Below are positions 6,184-13,052 of a stretch of DNA of 14,823 nucleotides, one piece after another. Numbering within the stretch: the stretch's first letter is position 1; each line of letters opens with the position of its first letter. The translations under genes were made by a program, and so were the position numbers. This DNA comes from Gemmatimonadales bacterium UBA4456 (GTDB lineage Bacteria; Gemmatimonadota; Gemmatimonadetes; Longimicrobiales; Gaopeijiaceae). The notes beneath the pieces were generated by a model, which did no database searches, was not told the origin of the DNA, and was given only the letters and a program-made list of their open reading frames with translations. The stretch spans positions 1,241 through 16,063 of the forward strand of contig DGOW01000067.1 of assembly GCA_002390225.1 (NCBI GenBank). The letters run 5' to 3'.

Positions 6184-6564
6184 TTATTTGCGCGGCGGCG
6201 CTTTCTTACCGGCGATGGACCGCTTTTTGCCTTTGTGGGTGCGCGCGTTGGTACTCGTGCGCTGACCACGGACGGGCAAGCCGCGACGATGACGCAGGCC
6301 GCGATAGCAGCCGATATCCATCAGCCGCTTGATGTTCATGGAGCGCTCGGTACGAAGCGCGCCTTCTACTTTATAGTTGCCCTCGATCTGGCGACGAAGA
6401 CGATTCACATCATCATCATCGAGATCCTGGGCACGACGATTAGGGTCTACACCGCACGCCTCGAGGATCTCTTTCGCCCGCGTTGGGCCGATCCCGAAAA
6501 TGTACGTGAGGGCGATCTCGATCCGCTTACTTCGCGGGAGATCGACTCCAGCAATACGTGCCAT
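6184..6564 (-). CDS. rpsM: 30S ribosomal protein S13
   Basis: S13 sits at the head of the small subunit and contacts the large subunit and P-site tRNA. The 126-residue translation begins MARIAGVDLPRSKRIEIALT, includes YIFGIGPTRAKEIL and RLMDIGCYRGLRHRRGLPVR, and ends with the basic tail RTHKGKKRSIAGKKAPPRK, where tRNA contacts are made. Length is normal. The ATG at 6564 is two bases after the rpmJ stop (TAACCATGG), so translation is probably coupled to rpmJ; AGGG in the end of rpmJ can serve as ribosome site. Confidence 0.98.
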   Translation of the reverse strand: MARIAGVDLPRSKRIEIALTYIFGIGPTRAKEILEACGVDPNRRAQDLDDDDVNRLRRQIEGNYKVEGALRTERSMNIKRLMDIGCYRGLRHRRGLPVRGQRTSTNARTHKGKKRSIAGKKAPPRK

Positions 6565-6566
6565 GG

Positions 6567-6683
6567 TTAACCCTGCCGCTGCTTATGCTTGGGATTCCGT
6601 GAACAGATGATGCGAACCACCCCTTTGCGGCGGATCACTTTGCAGTGCTCACAGATCGGTTTTACGCTGCTTCGGACCTTCAC
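6567..6683 (-). CDS. rpmJ: 50S ribosomal protein L36 (zinc-ribbon type)
   Basis: A short gene of 38 codons. The translation is MKVRSSVKPICEHCKVIRRK, then GVVRIICSRNPKHKQRQG, an unmistakable L36. Cys11, Cys14, Cys27 and His33 form the zinc site seen in L36 of E. coli, with the same C-x5-H spacing at the end. The start is GTG at 6683, with the purine run GGAGACGAGA just upstream. It is the first gene after a strong promoter-like sequence in the map-rpmJ gap, so it appears to lead the alpha-operon transcript. infA, often located just before rpmJ, is missing here. Confidence 0.97.
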   Translation of the reverse strand: MKVRSSVKPICEHCKVIRRKGVVRIICSRNPKHKQRQG

Positions 6684-6719
6684 GTCTCGTCTCCAAATCC
6701 GTTTGTAGCAGAGCTAGAA

Positions 6720-6748
6720 AGTATAACTAGCCCTGGTAGCCCTCTCAA
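6720..6748 (-). promoter_or_regulatory. Sigma70-type promoter for rpmJ and the alpha operon
   Basis: On the minus strand TTGAGA (6748-6743) is followed by a 17-bp spacer and TATACT (6725-6720); each hexamer matches the consensus at five of six positions and the spacer is ideal. The -35 box contains the map stop codon TGA. Transcription would begin near 6712, leaving a leader of about 29 nt before the rpmJ GTG. This is the best promoter match I found in the window and gives the alpha operon an input independent of the upstream spc transcript. Confidence 0.8.
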
Positions 6749-7539
6749 GGCGTGTCGGCACCGGGATGTCCTGCACCGACAGTGTCTTCCGCGAGAGTCA
6801 AAATACGCGGTCCATCTAAGGTGATGCCCACCGTGTGCTCGAAGTGAGCAGACAGCGAACGATCAGCGGTAATGACAGTCCAGCCGTCGTCGAGCGTCTT
6901 GATCCTGGGGGTGCCCGCCGAGAGCATGGGCTCTATGGCGAGGACCATGCCTTCACGCAGCATCGGCCCGTGTCCGGGGCTGCCGTAGTTGGGAACCTGC
7001 GGTTCTTCGTGAAGCTCTCGGCCGACGCCATGGCCCACGAGCTCACGGATGATTCCGTAGGAGGTTCCCTCGCACGTCTTGATCACGGCAGCACCGATAT
7101 CACCCACGTGCTTGCCGGGCACAGAGACCTCCATGGCCGCATCCAGGGCCCGGGATGTCACATCCAGAAGTGCCCGAGCCTCCGGGGAGATCGGGCCGAC
7201 CGCGAAGGTCCGGGCCGAGTCGGAGTACCAACCATCGAGGCGGACGCCGATATCGACTGAGACCACATCGCCTTCAGTTAGGACCCTTTGGGTATCCGGG
7301 ATGCCGTGAACCACCTCCTCGTTCACGGAAATACACGCGCTACCCGGAAATCCATACAGGCCCTTGAACGCAGGGACCGCACCGTCGTGCCCGACGATGA
7401 ACTCTTCGACAAACGTGTCGACCTCACCGGTCGACACACCCGGCACGATCAGCTTCGACAGCTCTGCATGGCATCGCCCGATGATCGACCCGGCGTGGGC
7501 GATGGTGTCCATCTCGCCCTGCGTGCGCAGATTGATCAC
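6745..7539 (-). CDS. map: Methionine aminopeptidase, type I
   Basis: The enzyme removes the initiator methionine from nascent proteins when residue 2 is small. The 264-residue protein carries the full metal-binding set: Asp96 in VSVDIG, Asp107 in YSDSART, His170 in VGHGVG, Glu203 in AIEPM and Glu234 in FEHTVGI, with His79 in VVHGIP near the active site. No N-terminal zinc finger or linker is present, so it is the short class Ia type. The start is GTG at 7539, sharing four bases (GTGA) with the adk stop; MINLRTQGEMDTIAHAG aligns with the family N terminus, so the internal ATG at 7512 is less likely. Location after secY-adk is common in Gram-positive and many other phyla. Confidence 0.97.
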   Translation of the reverse strand: MINLRTQGEMDTIAHAGSIIGRCHAELSKLIVPGVSTGEVDTFVEEFIVGHDGAVPAFKGLYGFPGSACISVNEEVVHGIPDTQRVLTEGDVVSVDIGVRLDGWYSDSARTFAVGPISPEARALLDVTSRALDAAMEVSVPGKHVGDIGAAVIKTCEGTSYGIIRELVGHGVGRELHEEPQVPNYGSPGHGPMLREGMVLAIEPMLSAGTPRIKTLDDGWTVITADRSLSAHFEHTVGITLDGPRILTLAEDTVGAGHPGADTP

Positions 7540-8201
7540 GACACGCCCTCGGAAGAACCCGTCACGGCCGAATTGAACTCGGCGTAGATCGCTTCGACAT
7601 CCCGATCGGCCCCAATGCGGGTCATGGTGCCCGGGTGATCCTCGTAGAAAGCGATCAGCGGCGCGGTCTGGTCCAGATAGACCTGCAGACGGCGCTTCAC
7701 CGTGTCAGGTTCATCGTCCGCACGATGCTGCAGCGTCCCGCCGCAGCGATCGCATACGCCTTCCACTGCAGGTGGGCTGAAGTACGCGTTGTGCACCGCG
7801 CCGCAGTCTGGGCAGCTACGCCGACCGCTCAGGCGCTGGACCAGCACATCGTCGGGTGCCTCGAAGAGGACGACCGTATCCACCTTGCGTCCGCTCGTCT
7901 CAAGCACCACGTCGAGTCCGGTTGCCTGGTCGGTGGTCCGAGGGAATCCGTCGAAAATGACATCTCTCGACGCACCGATCCCGATCAGGTGTTCCTTCAC
8001 GAGATCGAGAATCAGATCATCCGGGACGAGTTCACCGCGATCCATGAACCCCTGAGCCAGGTTACCCAGCTCCGTGCCCTCGCGACGCGCAGCTCGCAAC
8101 AGATCACCCGTTGATACGTGAGCGGCCGATAGGTCGTCCACCAGACGCACCGCCTGAGTGCCCTTCCCGACCCCCGGAGGACCGAGGAGCACGACAACCA
8201 T
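7536..8201 (-). CDS. adk: Adenylate kinase, zinc-finger LID form
   Basis: Adk interconverts ATP and AMP with two ADP in the cytoplasm. The 221-residue translation has the P loop GPPGVGKGT at 7-15, the AMP-binding segment STGDLLRAARREG, the FDGFPRT motif at 83-89, and the LID domain. Within the LID, Cys130-x2-Cys133 and Cys150-x2-Cys153 (SCPDCG and VCDRCG) form a structural zinc site, as in Bacillus Adk and unlike E. coli. The ATG at 8201 follows the secY stop by 28 bp and has AAGG 9 nt upstream. Its stop codon overlaps the map start, indicating coupling. Confidence 0.98.
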   Translation of the reverse strand: MVVVLLGPPGVGKGTQAVRLVDDLSAAHVSTGDLLRAARREGTELGNLAQGFMDRGELVPDDLILDLVKEHLIGIGASRDVIFDGFPRTTDQATGLDVVLETSGRKVDTVVLFEAPDDVLVQRLSGRRSCPDCGAVHNAYFSPPAVEGVCDRCGGTLQHRADDEPDTVKRRLQVYLDQTAPLIAFYEDHPGTMTRIGADRDVEAIYAEFNSAVTGSSEGVS

Positions 8202-8229
8202 TCGGAATTACCTTGCCTGGTCCGTCAGG

Positions 8230-9546
8230 CTACATGAAGCGCTGGCGGCCGCGCATCTTCACGCGACCCTTCTTCATGAAGCCATCATAGTGCCTCAGAA
8301 GAAGGAGCTGCTGAGCCTGCTGTACCGTATCGAGCCCAACGCCGACCACGATCAGGAGACTCGTACCACCGAAGAAGAACGTCTGGATGCCAAACGCGCG
8401 CATGATCCAGAAGGGCACAAGCGCAATGATCGCCAGGTAGACCGAGCCGGGAAGCGTCACCCGGGTGAGTACGCGGTCGATGTATTCGGCAGTCCGCGCA
8501 CCAGGCTTCACGCCCGGAATGAACCCGCCCTGCTTCTTCAGGTTCTCTGCCAGATCGACTGGATTGAAAATGATTGCCGTGTAAAAGTACGTGAAGAACA
8601 GAATGAGCAGCCCGTAGGTGACGTCGTAGCCTACCGTCATCGGCTGGAACAGCTCAGCCATCCTGGATACTGGACCGGCGTCGACGAACGCCGCCATCGT
8701 CCCCGGCATCACGATGAACGACTGCGCGAAAATGATCGGCATGACCCCAGCCGAGTTCACGCGCAGCGGGATGAAGCTCTTTTGACCTTCGCGAATCCGG
8801 CCACGCCCCACGACCTTACGGGGGATCTGCACCGGGATCTTCCGCGCGGCCATCGTCATCGCGACCACTGCCGCGGTGATGAACACCACCGTGCCGAGCA
8901 GAGCCACCAGACTGAACGCCCCGATCTCGCCAAGCAGGAACGACTCCCATGTACGGCCGATCGCGGCCGGGAACGTCTCGATGATGGAGAAGAAGATCAG
9001 GAGAGACATTCCATTCCCGATCCCCCGATCCGTAATCTGCTCACCGAGCCACATCACGAAGATCGCACCGACGGTCAGGACCACGACGGTCGTGAACATG
9101 AACAGGAAGCCGGGACTCGAAACCGCTCCAGGAATCGACTGTAGGAACACCGAGTAGCCATAGGCCTGCGCGGCCGATAGAACCACCGTAGTGTACCGTG
9201 TCCACTGTGTGAGCTTCTTTCTTCCGTCCTCACCTTCCTTCTGAAGCTTCTCAATGGTCGGGAAGACCGCAGCGAGAAGCTGGAACATGATGCTCGCGGA
9301 GATATACGGCATGATGCCGAGCGCGAGAATCGTGGCACGTGAAAGACCACCACCTACGAACATGTCGTAGATGCCGAAGAAGGTGTTTTGCAGGTTTCCG
9401 AACGCCGCGCGCAGCGCGTTGACATCCAGCCCCGGCACGGTGATGTGAGCACCGGTCCGGTAGATCAGCAGGATGAAGAGCGTGAAGAGGACCTTCTCCT
9501 TCAGCTCCGGAGCGCGAAGGAGATTTGCGACGGGGTTGTTCGCCAT
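8230..9546 (-). CDS. secY: Preprotein translocase subunit SecY
   Basis: SecY is the channel-forming subunit of the SecYEG translocon in the cytoplasmic membrane. The 438-residue protein has about ten hydrophobic segments and the family marks: HITVPGLDVNAL near the plug entry, LGIMPYISASIMFQLL, then WLGEQITDRGIGNGMSLLIF, and the cytosolic loop RKIPVQIPRK. The NPVDLAENLKKQGGFIPGVK stretch and the final LLLRHYDGFMKKGRVKMRGR are also typical. The ATG at 9546 lies 14 bp after the rplO stop; a usable AGGA is about 12 nt away, a longer spacing than usual. Length fits the family. Confidence 0.98.
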   Translation of the reverse strand: MANNPVANLLRAPELKEKVLFTLFILLIYRTGAHITVPGLDVNALRAAFGNLQNTFFGIYDMFVGGGLSRATILALGIMPYISASIMFQLLAAVFPTIEKLQKEGEDGRKKLTQWTRYTTVVLSAAQAYGYSVFLQSIPGAVSSPGFLFMFTTVVVLTVGAIFVMWLGEQITDRGIGNGMSLLIFFSIIETFPAAIGRTWESFLLGEIGAFSLVALLGTVVFITAAVVAMTMAARKIPVQIPRKVVGRGRIREGQKSFIPLRVNSAGVMPIIFAQSFIVMPGTMAAFVDAGPVSRMAELFQPMTVGYDVTYGLLILFFTYFYTAIIFNPVDLAENLKKQGGFIPGVKPGARTAEYIDRVLTRVTLPGSVYLAIIALVPFWIMRAFGIQTFFFGGTSLLIVVGVGLDTVQQAQQLLLLRHYDGFMKKGRVKMRGRQRFM

Positions 9547-9560
9547 GACGTAGCGGTGTC

Positions 9561-10022
9561 CTACTCGTCCGAGGAGCTGGAGGCGAGCACGGTAACCGAG
9601 CCGCCCGCGGCTTCAATCTTTGCCTGTGCAGCCGCGCTGAACTTGTGAGCACTGACCACGAACTTCTCAGCTACCTCTCCCACGGCCAGGACCTTGACCG
9701 GCTTCTTGAGCGATCGAACGAGGCCAGCTGACTTCAGCGTTTCCGGAGAGACGTCCGAACCGTCGACCTTCGCGAAGTCACGCAGATTGACAACTTGATA
9801 TTCGACCCGGTTAAGGCTCTTGAACCCCCGCTTCGGGATCCGGCGGATGAGTGGCATCTGGCCACCCTCGAACCGCGGATGGACGCTCCCACCCGAACGA
9901 GACTTCTGACCCTTCTCGCCGCGGCCGGCGTTCTTACCGTTCCCTGACCCCGGTCCGCGTCCCTTTCGCTTGTGCATGCGATGGGAGCCACTGGACGGAC
10001 TCAGATCATGCAGCTCTGCCAT
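9561..10022 (-). CDS. rplO: 50S ribosomal protein L15
   Basis: L15 is a late-assembling large-subunit protein. The 153-residue translation has the Gly/Arg/Lys-rich extended arm (KRKGRGPGSGNGKNAGRGEK, then GQKSRSGG), then HPRFEGGQMPLIRRIPKRGF and the globular C-terminal domain with VKVLAVGEV and AHKFSAAAQAKIEAAGGSV. The ATG at 10022 overlaps the rpmD stop by one base (TAATG), so it is probably coupled to rpmD. The last residues ASSSSDE form a short acidic Ser-rich tail. Confidence 0.98.
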   Translation of the reverse strand: MAELHDLSPSSGSHRMHKRKGRGPGSGNGKNAGRGEKGQKSRSGGSVHPRFEGGQMPLIRRIPKRGFKSLNRVEYQVVNLRDFAKVDGSDVSPETLKSAGLVRSLKKPVKVLAVGEVAEKFVVSAHKFSAAAQAKIEAAGGSVTVLASSSSDE

Positions 10023-10222
10023 TACTCGACCTCTTCGACCTCGACCATGAAGGAGATCTTCTTGATCATCCCTTCAATGGCCGGTGTGAGTTCATGCACT
10101 ACGCTCTGCTGGTGGCGTTTGATCCCCAGAGCCCGGATCGTGCGGCGGTGACCGTCCTGCCGGCCGATACCACTGCGCGTCTGGGTGATGCGGACCTTCT
10201 TCGCCTCACTCTTCTTAGCCAC
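10022..10222 (-). CDS. rpmD: 50S ribosomal protein L30
   Basis: A 66-residue L30 of the large subunit. The core VRITQTRSGIGR, then RTIRALGIKRHQQSVVHELT, is the bacterial L30 signature, with the usual final strand ISFMVEVEEV. The start is GTG at 10222, lying inside the last codons of rpsE and overlapping it by 8 nt; GGGAG is 6 nt upstream, also within rpsE. The short lysine-rich head MAKKSEAKK is a little longer than in E. coli L30 (59 residues). Confidence 0.97.
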   Translation of the reverse strand: MAKKSEAKKVRITQTRSGIGRQDGHRRTIRALGIKRHQQSVVHELTPAIEGMIKKISFMVEVEEVE

Positions 10223-10859
10223 GGTGTGCTCCCAGTGTCTCCACAGAGATCCCTCGCTCCTCGGCTGCCTGCTCCGCGGTCACGAGTTCCTCGAGTCCGT
10301 TCATGGTTGCGCGTACAACGTTGATCGGGTTGTTGGTCCCGAGGCTCTTGGTGAGCACGTCGGTCACGCCCGCCGCCTCGAGAACAGCGCGCACCGGACC
10401 ACCCGCGATCACACCCGTACCCGGCGCAGCTGGGCGCATGAGCACACGGCCCGCACCCCACTCACCGACGATGTCGTGCGGAATCGTCCCGTTCTCGATC
10501 GGGACCTTGACCATGTTGCGTTTTGCTCGCTCGAAGGACTTTCGAATGGCTTCGGCAACCTCGTTCGCCTTGGCTAGCGAGACCCCCACATTGCCCTTCT
10601 TGTCGCCCACAGCCACTAGAGCTGAGAACGAGAACCGACGCCCACCCTTCACCACCTTCGCGACACGGTTGATGTAGATGACAGTCTCCACCATATCGCT
10701 GTCGCGCCCACGGCGGTTGTCGCGCTTTTTGCCACCTTTGCCACGACCGCGGCCGCCCTGACCACCCCCACCACGGCCACCCTGGCCACCCTGGCCACCA
10801 GCGGATGTGGTCTTCGTAGCTTCTGGGCTCGCGTCTTTCTTCTGCTCGTTGTCTGCCAT
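10215..10859 (-). CDS. rpsE: 30S ribosomal protein S5 with Gly/Arg-rich N-terminal extension
   Basis: S5 lines the mRNA entry channel and affects decoding accuracy. The conserved core starts near residue 57 (ETVIYINRVAKVVKGGRRFS) and includes GVSLAKANEVAEAI, GTGVIAGGPVRAVLEAAGV and NPINVVRATMNGLE. Ahead of it is a low-complexity head: residues 1-20 are polar, 21-43 contain 16 glycines with Gln and Arg between them, and 44-55 are very basic. The whole protein has 214 residues against 167 in E. coli. I recall similar Gly-rich heads in actinobacterial S5. The ATG at 10859 overlaps the rplR stop by one base (TGATG); a later start at Met56 would remove the head but has no visible ribosome site advantage. 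Confidence 0.96.
   Translation of the reverse strand: MADNEQKKDASPEATKTTSAGGQGGQGGRGGGGQGGRGRGKGGKKRDNRRGRDSDMVETVIYINRVAKVVKGGRRFSFSALVAVGDKKGNVGVSLAKANEVAEAIRKSFERAKRNMVKVPIENGTIPHDIVGEWGAGRVLMRPAAPGTGVIAGGPVRAVLEAAGVTDVLTKSLGTNNPINVVRATMNGLEELVTAEQAAEERGISVETLGAHRG
10775..10799. repeat. 9-bp tandem repeat within rpsE
   Basis: The plus strand holds GGCCACCCT twice in tandem plus a 7-base partial third copy, encoding the GGQ-type repeats of the S5 head. It is in frame (9 bp is three codons), so copy number change would lengthen or shorten the extension without a frameshift. Confidence 0.75.
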
Positions 10860-11245
10860 CAGAACTCCAGGCCGCCCTCACGGGCGCCATCGGCGAAGGC
10901 CTTCACTCGCCCGTGATATTTGTATCCGCCGCGATCGAAGACCACGGTAGCGATTCCCTGCTCTTTGGCCCGTTCGGCCAACAGTTTTCCGGCTGCGAAT
11001 GCATGCTCCGTGCGCCGGTTGCCGCCTTCGGCCTTGAAGTCCCGCAGCTGGGCGTTGAGCGTCGACACACCAAGCAGCGTAGCACCGGCCATGTCGTCGA
11101 CGATCTGCCCCTCGATGTTCTTGAGAGAGCGAGACACCACCAGGCGCGGGCGCTCCGCGGTGCCTTCGACCTTGTTGCGAACCCGCCAGTGGCGGCGCTG
11201 CCGCTGCAGTGCGCGGCTCTTCTTGAGCTTGCTTGCTTTGATCAT
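10859..11245 (-). CDS. rplR: 50S ribosomal protein L18
   Basis: L18 binds 5S rRNA together with L5 and anchors it to the central protuberance. The 128-residue translation has the basic N terminus ALQRQRRHWRVRNKVEGTAE, the RPRLVVSRSLKNIEGQIVDD block, and ends in the family pattern VVFDRGGYKYHGRVKAFADG followed by AREGGLEF. Length is slightly above the usual 117-120. The ATG at 11245 is two bases after the rplF stop, and GGAG in the end of rplF serves as ribosome site. Confidence 0.98.
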   Translation of the reverse strand: MIKASKLKKSRALQRQRRHWRVRNKVEGTAERPRLVVSRSLKNIEGQIVDDMAGATLLGVSTLNAQLRDFKAEGGNRRTEHAFAAGKLLAERAKEQGIATVVFDRGGYKYHGRVKAFADGAREGGLEF

Positions 11246-11247
11246 CT

Positions 11248-11787
11248 CTATGCTCCGGCGGTCTTACCGGCCTTGCGCCGGACGTGTTCGCCCTGATAAC
11301 GGACGCCTTTGCCCTTGTAGGGCTCGGGCGGACGGAACGACCGGATCTCAGCCGCCGCCTGTCCAACCTTCTGCTTGTCGGGGCCCGAGACGACGACCGT
11401 CGTCTGGTTCGGGCACTCGAGCTGCACTCCGTCAGCAGGCTGGTAATTCACGACATGGCTGAAACCGAGGTGCAGGGTGATCCCCTTCCCTTTCACCTCG
11501 GCGCGGTATCCGACACCGATGATCTCCAGGGTCTTCGAGAACCCATCGGTGACGCCAAGGACCATGTTGTTGATCAGCGATCGAGTCAGACCGTGAAGGG
11601 CGCGGTGATCCTTGTGATCCGAGGGCCGCTCGACGCGAACCTCGGCATCGTCGACCACCACGCTCATCTCCGGATGCACGTGCAGGTCAAGGGTCCCCTT
11701 GGGCCCCTTCACCGTGAGTGTGCCATTCGATTGCTTCACCTCGACGCCTTTGGCGATCGAGACAGGCATTCTTCCAATACGGGACAT
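11248..11787 (-). CDS. rplF: 50S ribosomal protein L6
   Basis: L6 lies near the sarcin-ricin loop and factor-binding site. The protein starts MSRIGRMPVSIAKGVEV, the standard bacterial N terminus, giving 179 residues, close to family length. Both alpha/beta repeats are visible: VKGPKGTLDLHVHPEM in the first and GVGYRAEVKGKGITLHLGFS in the second, ending RPPEPYKGKGVRYQGEHVRR and KAGKTA. The ATG at 11787 has AGAGG 8 nt upstream; the reading frame is open further, to 11835, but that part lies in the end of rpsH and does not resemble L6. Confidence 0.98.
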   Translation of the reverse strand: MSRIGRMPVSIAKGVEVKQSNGTLTVKGPKGTLDLHVHPEMSVVVDDAEVRVERPSDHKDHRALHGLTRSLINNMVLGVTDGFSKTLEIIGVGYRAEVKGKGITLHLGFSHVVNYQPADGVQLECPNQTTVVVSGPDKQKVGQAAAEIRSFRPPEPYKGKGVRYQGEHVRRKAGKTAGA

Positions 11788-11800
11788 CGTTGCTGCCTCT

Positions 11801-12193
11801 TTACCAGACCCTCGCCAGAACCTCGCCACCGACACCCTGCGAACGGGCTTCGCGGTCGGAGAGGACTCCAGCGGAGGTGGACATGATCGCCATGCCGAGA
11901 CCGTTTCGAACGCGCGGAATCTCGTCCTTGCCGACGTAATGACGACGGCCGGGACGCGACACGCGCTCGAGGTGACGGATGATCGGCTTTTCGTTGTGGT
12001 ACTTCAGGTAGACGCGCAGCACACCAAAGCGGCCATCCTCGAGCACCTTGTGTGCGTGCACGAAGTGGCTCTCCTGCAGGAGACGCGCGACTTCGACCTT
12101 CAGTTTCGACACAGGCATGTCGACCCACTTGTGCTTCGCCTGACCGGCGTTGCGAATGCGGGTGAGCATGTCCGCGATAGGATCAGTCATCAT
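11801..12193 (-). CDS. rpsH: 30S ribosomal protein S8
   Basis: S8 is a primary 16S rRNA-binding protein and in E. coli the translational repressor of the spc operon. The translation from 12193 (MMTDPIADMLTRIRNAGQAK) is 130 residues, the normal size. The C-terminal RNA-binding signature NGLGMAIMSTSAGVLSDREA is followed by GVGGEVLARVW. Two consecutive ATG codons (12193 and 12190) are possible starts; GGGAGAAG lies about 7-14 nt upstream of them. The frame is open to 12316, but that extension overlaps rpsN and is not S8-like. It begins 14 bp after the rpsN stop. Confidence 0.97.
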   Translation of the reverse strand: MMTDPIADMLTRIRNAGQAKHKWVDMPVSKLKVEVARLLQESHFVHAHKVLEDGRFGVLRVYLKYHNEKPIIRHLERVSRPGRRHYVGKDEIPRVRNGLGMAIMSTSAGVLSDREARSQGVGGEVLARVW

Positions 12194-12207
12194 GATTTGT
12201 CTTCTCC

Positions 12208-12393
12208 CTACCAGCTCGACTTGCGGATGCCGGGGATCTCGCCACGCAGCGACATCTGACGGAAGCAGATTCGGCAGATGCCGAACTTGCGCATGTACGC
12301 GCGCGGCCGACCGCACCGCTGGCAGCGGTTACGATGCCGGACCGCAAACTTTTGCTTGCCCTTGGCCTTCTCGATGAGCGCCTTTCTGGCCAT
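12208..12393 (-). CDS. rpsN: 30S ribosomal protein S14, zinc type
   Basis: A 61-residue S14 of the short, zinc-binding (C+) form. Cysteines at 24, 27, 40 and 43 (RCQRC and ICRIC) give the C-x2-C-x12-C-x2-C zinc motif, followed by FRQMSLRGEIPGIRKSSW, the canonical C terminus. The starting MARKALIEKAKGKQKFAVRH is also typical. The ATG at 12393 lies 19 bp after the rplE stop, and its ribosome site is part of a GA dinucleotide run. Confidence 0.98.
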   Translation of the reverse strand: MARKALIEKAKGKQKFAVRHRNRCQRCGRPRAYMRKFGICRICFRQMSLRGEIPGIRKSSW

Positions 12394-12397
12394 CTAA

Positions 12398-12413
12398 CTC
12401 TCTCTCTCTCTCT
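12398..12413. repeat. Dinucleotide (CT)8 tract between rplE and rpsN
   Basis: The plus strand has eight CT units in a row, read as (AG)8 on the coding strand. The tract begins inside the rplE stop codon and ends 4 nt before the rpsN ATG, so it supplies the purine-rich Shine-Dalgarno region of rpsN. Dinucleotide runs of this length can slip during replication. Confidence 0.9.
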
Positions 12414-12994
12414 TATGCGGAAGCGCCGACTTGAACCGGCACCTCTCCACGGAAGGGGAAGCCCAGCGCACGCAGAAGTGCGAAGCCTTCGTCGTCCTTG
12501 TACGTGGACGTCACGAACGTGAGGTCCATCCCGTGTATCTTCTTGACGTCGTCGAAGTTGATCTCGGGGAAAATAATCTGCTCACGGATACCCATCGTGT
12601 AATTACCACGACCGTCGAACGAACGGGTAGACAGGCCGCGGAAGTCACGGATACGAGGGATCGCCGTGCCGATCAGACGATCCAGAAAGAACCACATCCG
12701 ATCGCGCCGCAGCGTAACGGAGGCGCCGACCGGCATCCCCTCGCGCAGCTGGAAGTTCGAGATCGATTTCTTCGCCCGATTCGTGTTGGCCTTCTGTCCC
12801 GTGATGATACCCAACTCCTCGACCACACTGTCGAGCAGCTTCTGGTCCTTTGCTGCCTCACCAGCCCCAACATTGAGCACGATCTTGTCGAGCGTCGGGA
12901 TCTGATGCGGATTCGAGAACGCGAACTCCTCCTGGAGCTTCGCGCGCACATACGTCTGGTAGTGCGCCTTCATTCTCGGTTGAATTTTTTCCAC
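12413..12994 (-). CDS. rplE: 50S ribosomal protein L5
   Basis: L5 forms part of the 5S rRNA complex and contacts P-site tRNA. The 193-residue translation has LQEEFAFSNPHQIPTLDKIV and LNVGAGEAAKDQKLL, ITGQKANTNRAKKSISNFQL, LRRDRMWFFLDRLI and the YTMGIREQIIFPEI segment, all family hallmarks. GTG at 12994 is preceded by AAGAGG with a 7-nt spacing, giving a seven-residue head MEKIQPR before the usual MKAHYQTYV start; ATG at 12973 is the alternative. It follows rplX by 58 bp, the longest gap in the spc part. Confidence 0.97.
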   Translation of the reverse strand: MEKIQPRMKAHYQTYVRAKLQEEFAFSNPHQIPTLDKIVLNVGAGEAAKDQKLLDSVVEELGIITGQKANTNRAKKSISNFQLREGMPVGASVTLRRDRMWFFLDRLIGTAIPRIRDFRGLSTRSFDGRGNYTMGIREQIIFPEINFDDVKKIHGMDLTFVTSTYKDDEGFALLRALGFPFRGEVPVQVGASA

Positions 12995-13032
12995 TGCGTT
13001 GCCTCTTATCTGTTACCGGCCGGGCGCTCTAG

Positions 13033-13047
13033 GCGTGTCCGGCACGC
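13033..13047 (-). other. Small hairpin in the rplX-rplE leader
   Basis: The minus strand reads GCGTG-CCGGA-CACGC, five perfect pairs around a 5-nt loop, a few bases after the rplX stop. An alternative pairing, GCCGG with CCGGC further downstream, is also possible. In E. coli the S8 repressor site lies in this same rplX-rplE region; I cannot see the diagnostic S8 motif here with certainty. Confidence 0.35.
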
Positions 13048-13052
13048 GTGAC

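Noticed and set aside
8158..9144. Long plus-strand open frame of 328 codons opposite secY and adk
   Set aside because: It mirrors two certain genes, is overloaded with His, Arg, Asp and Glu, and matches nothing I recognise; such antisense frames are usual in GC-rich DNA.
11284..11886. Plus-strand frame of 200 codons opposite rplF
   Set aside because: Antisense to L6, no start context, no domain.
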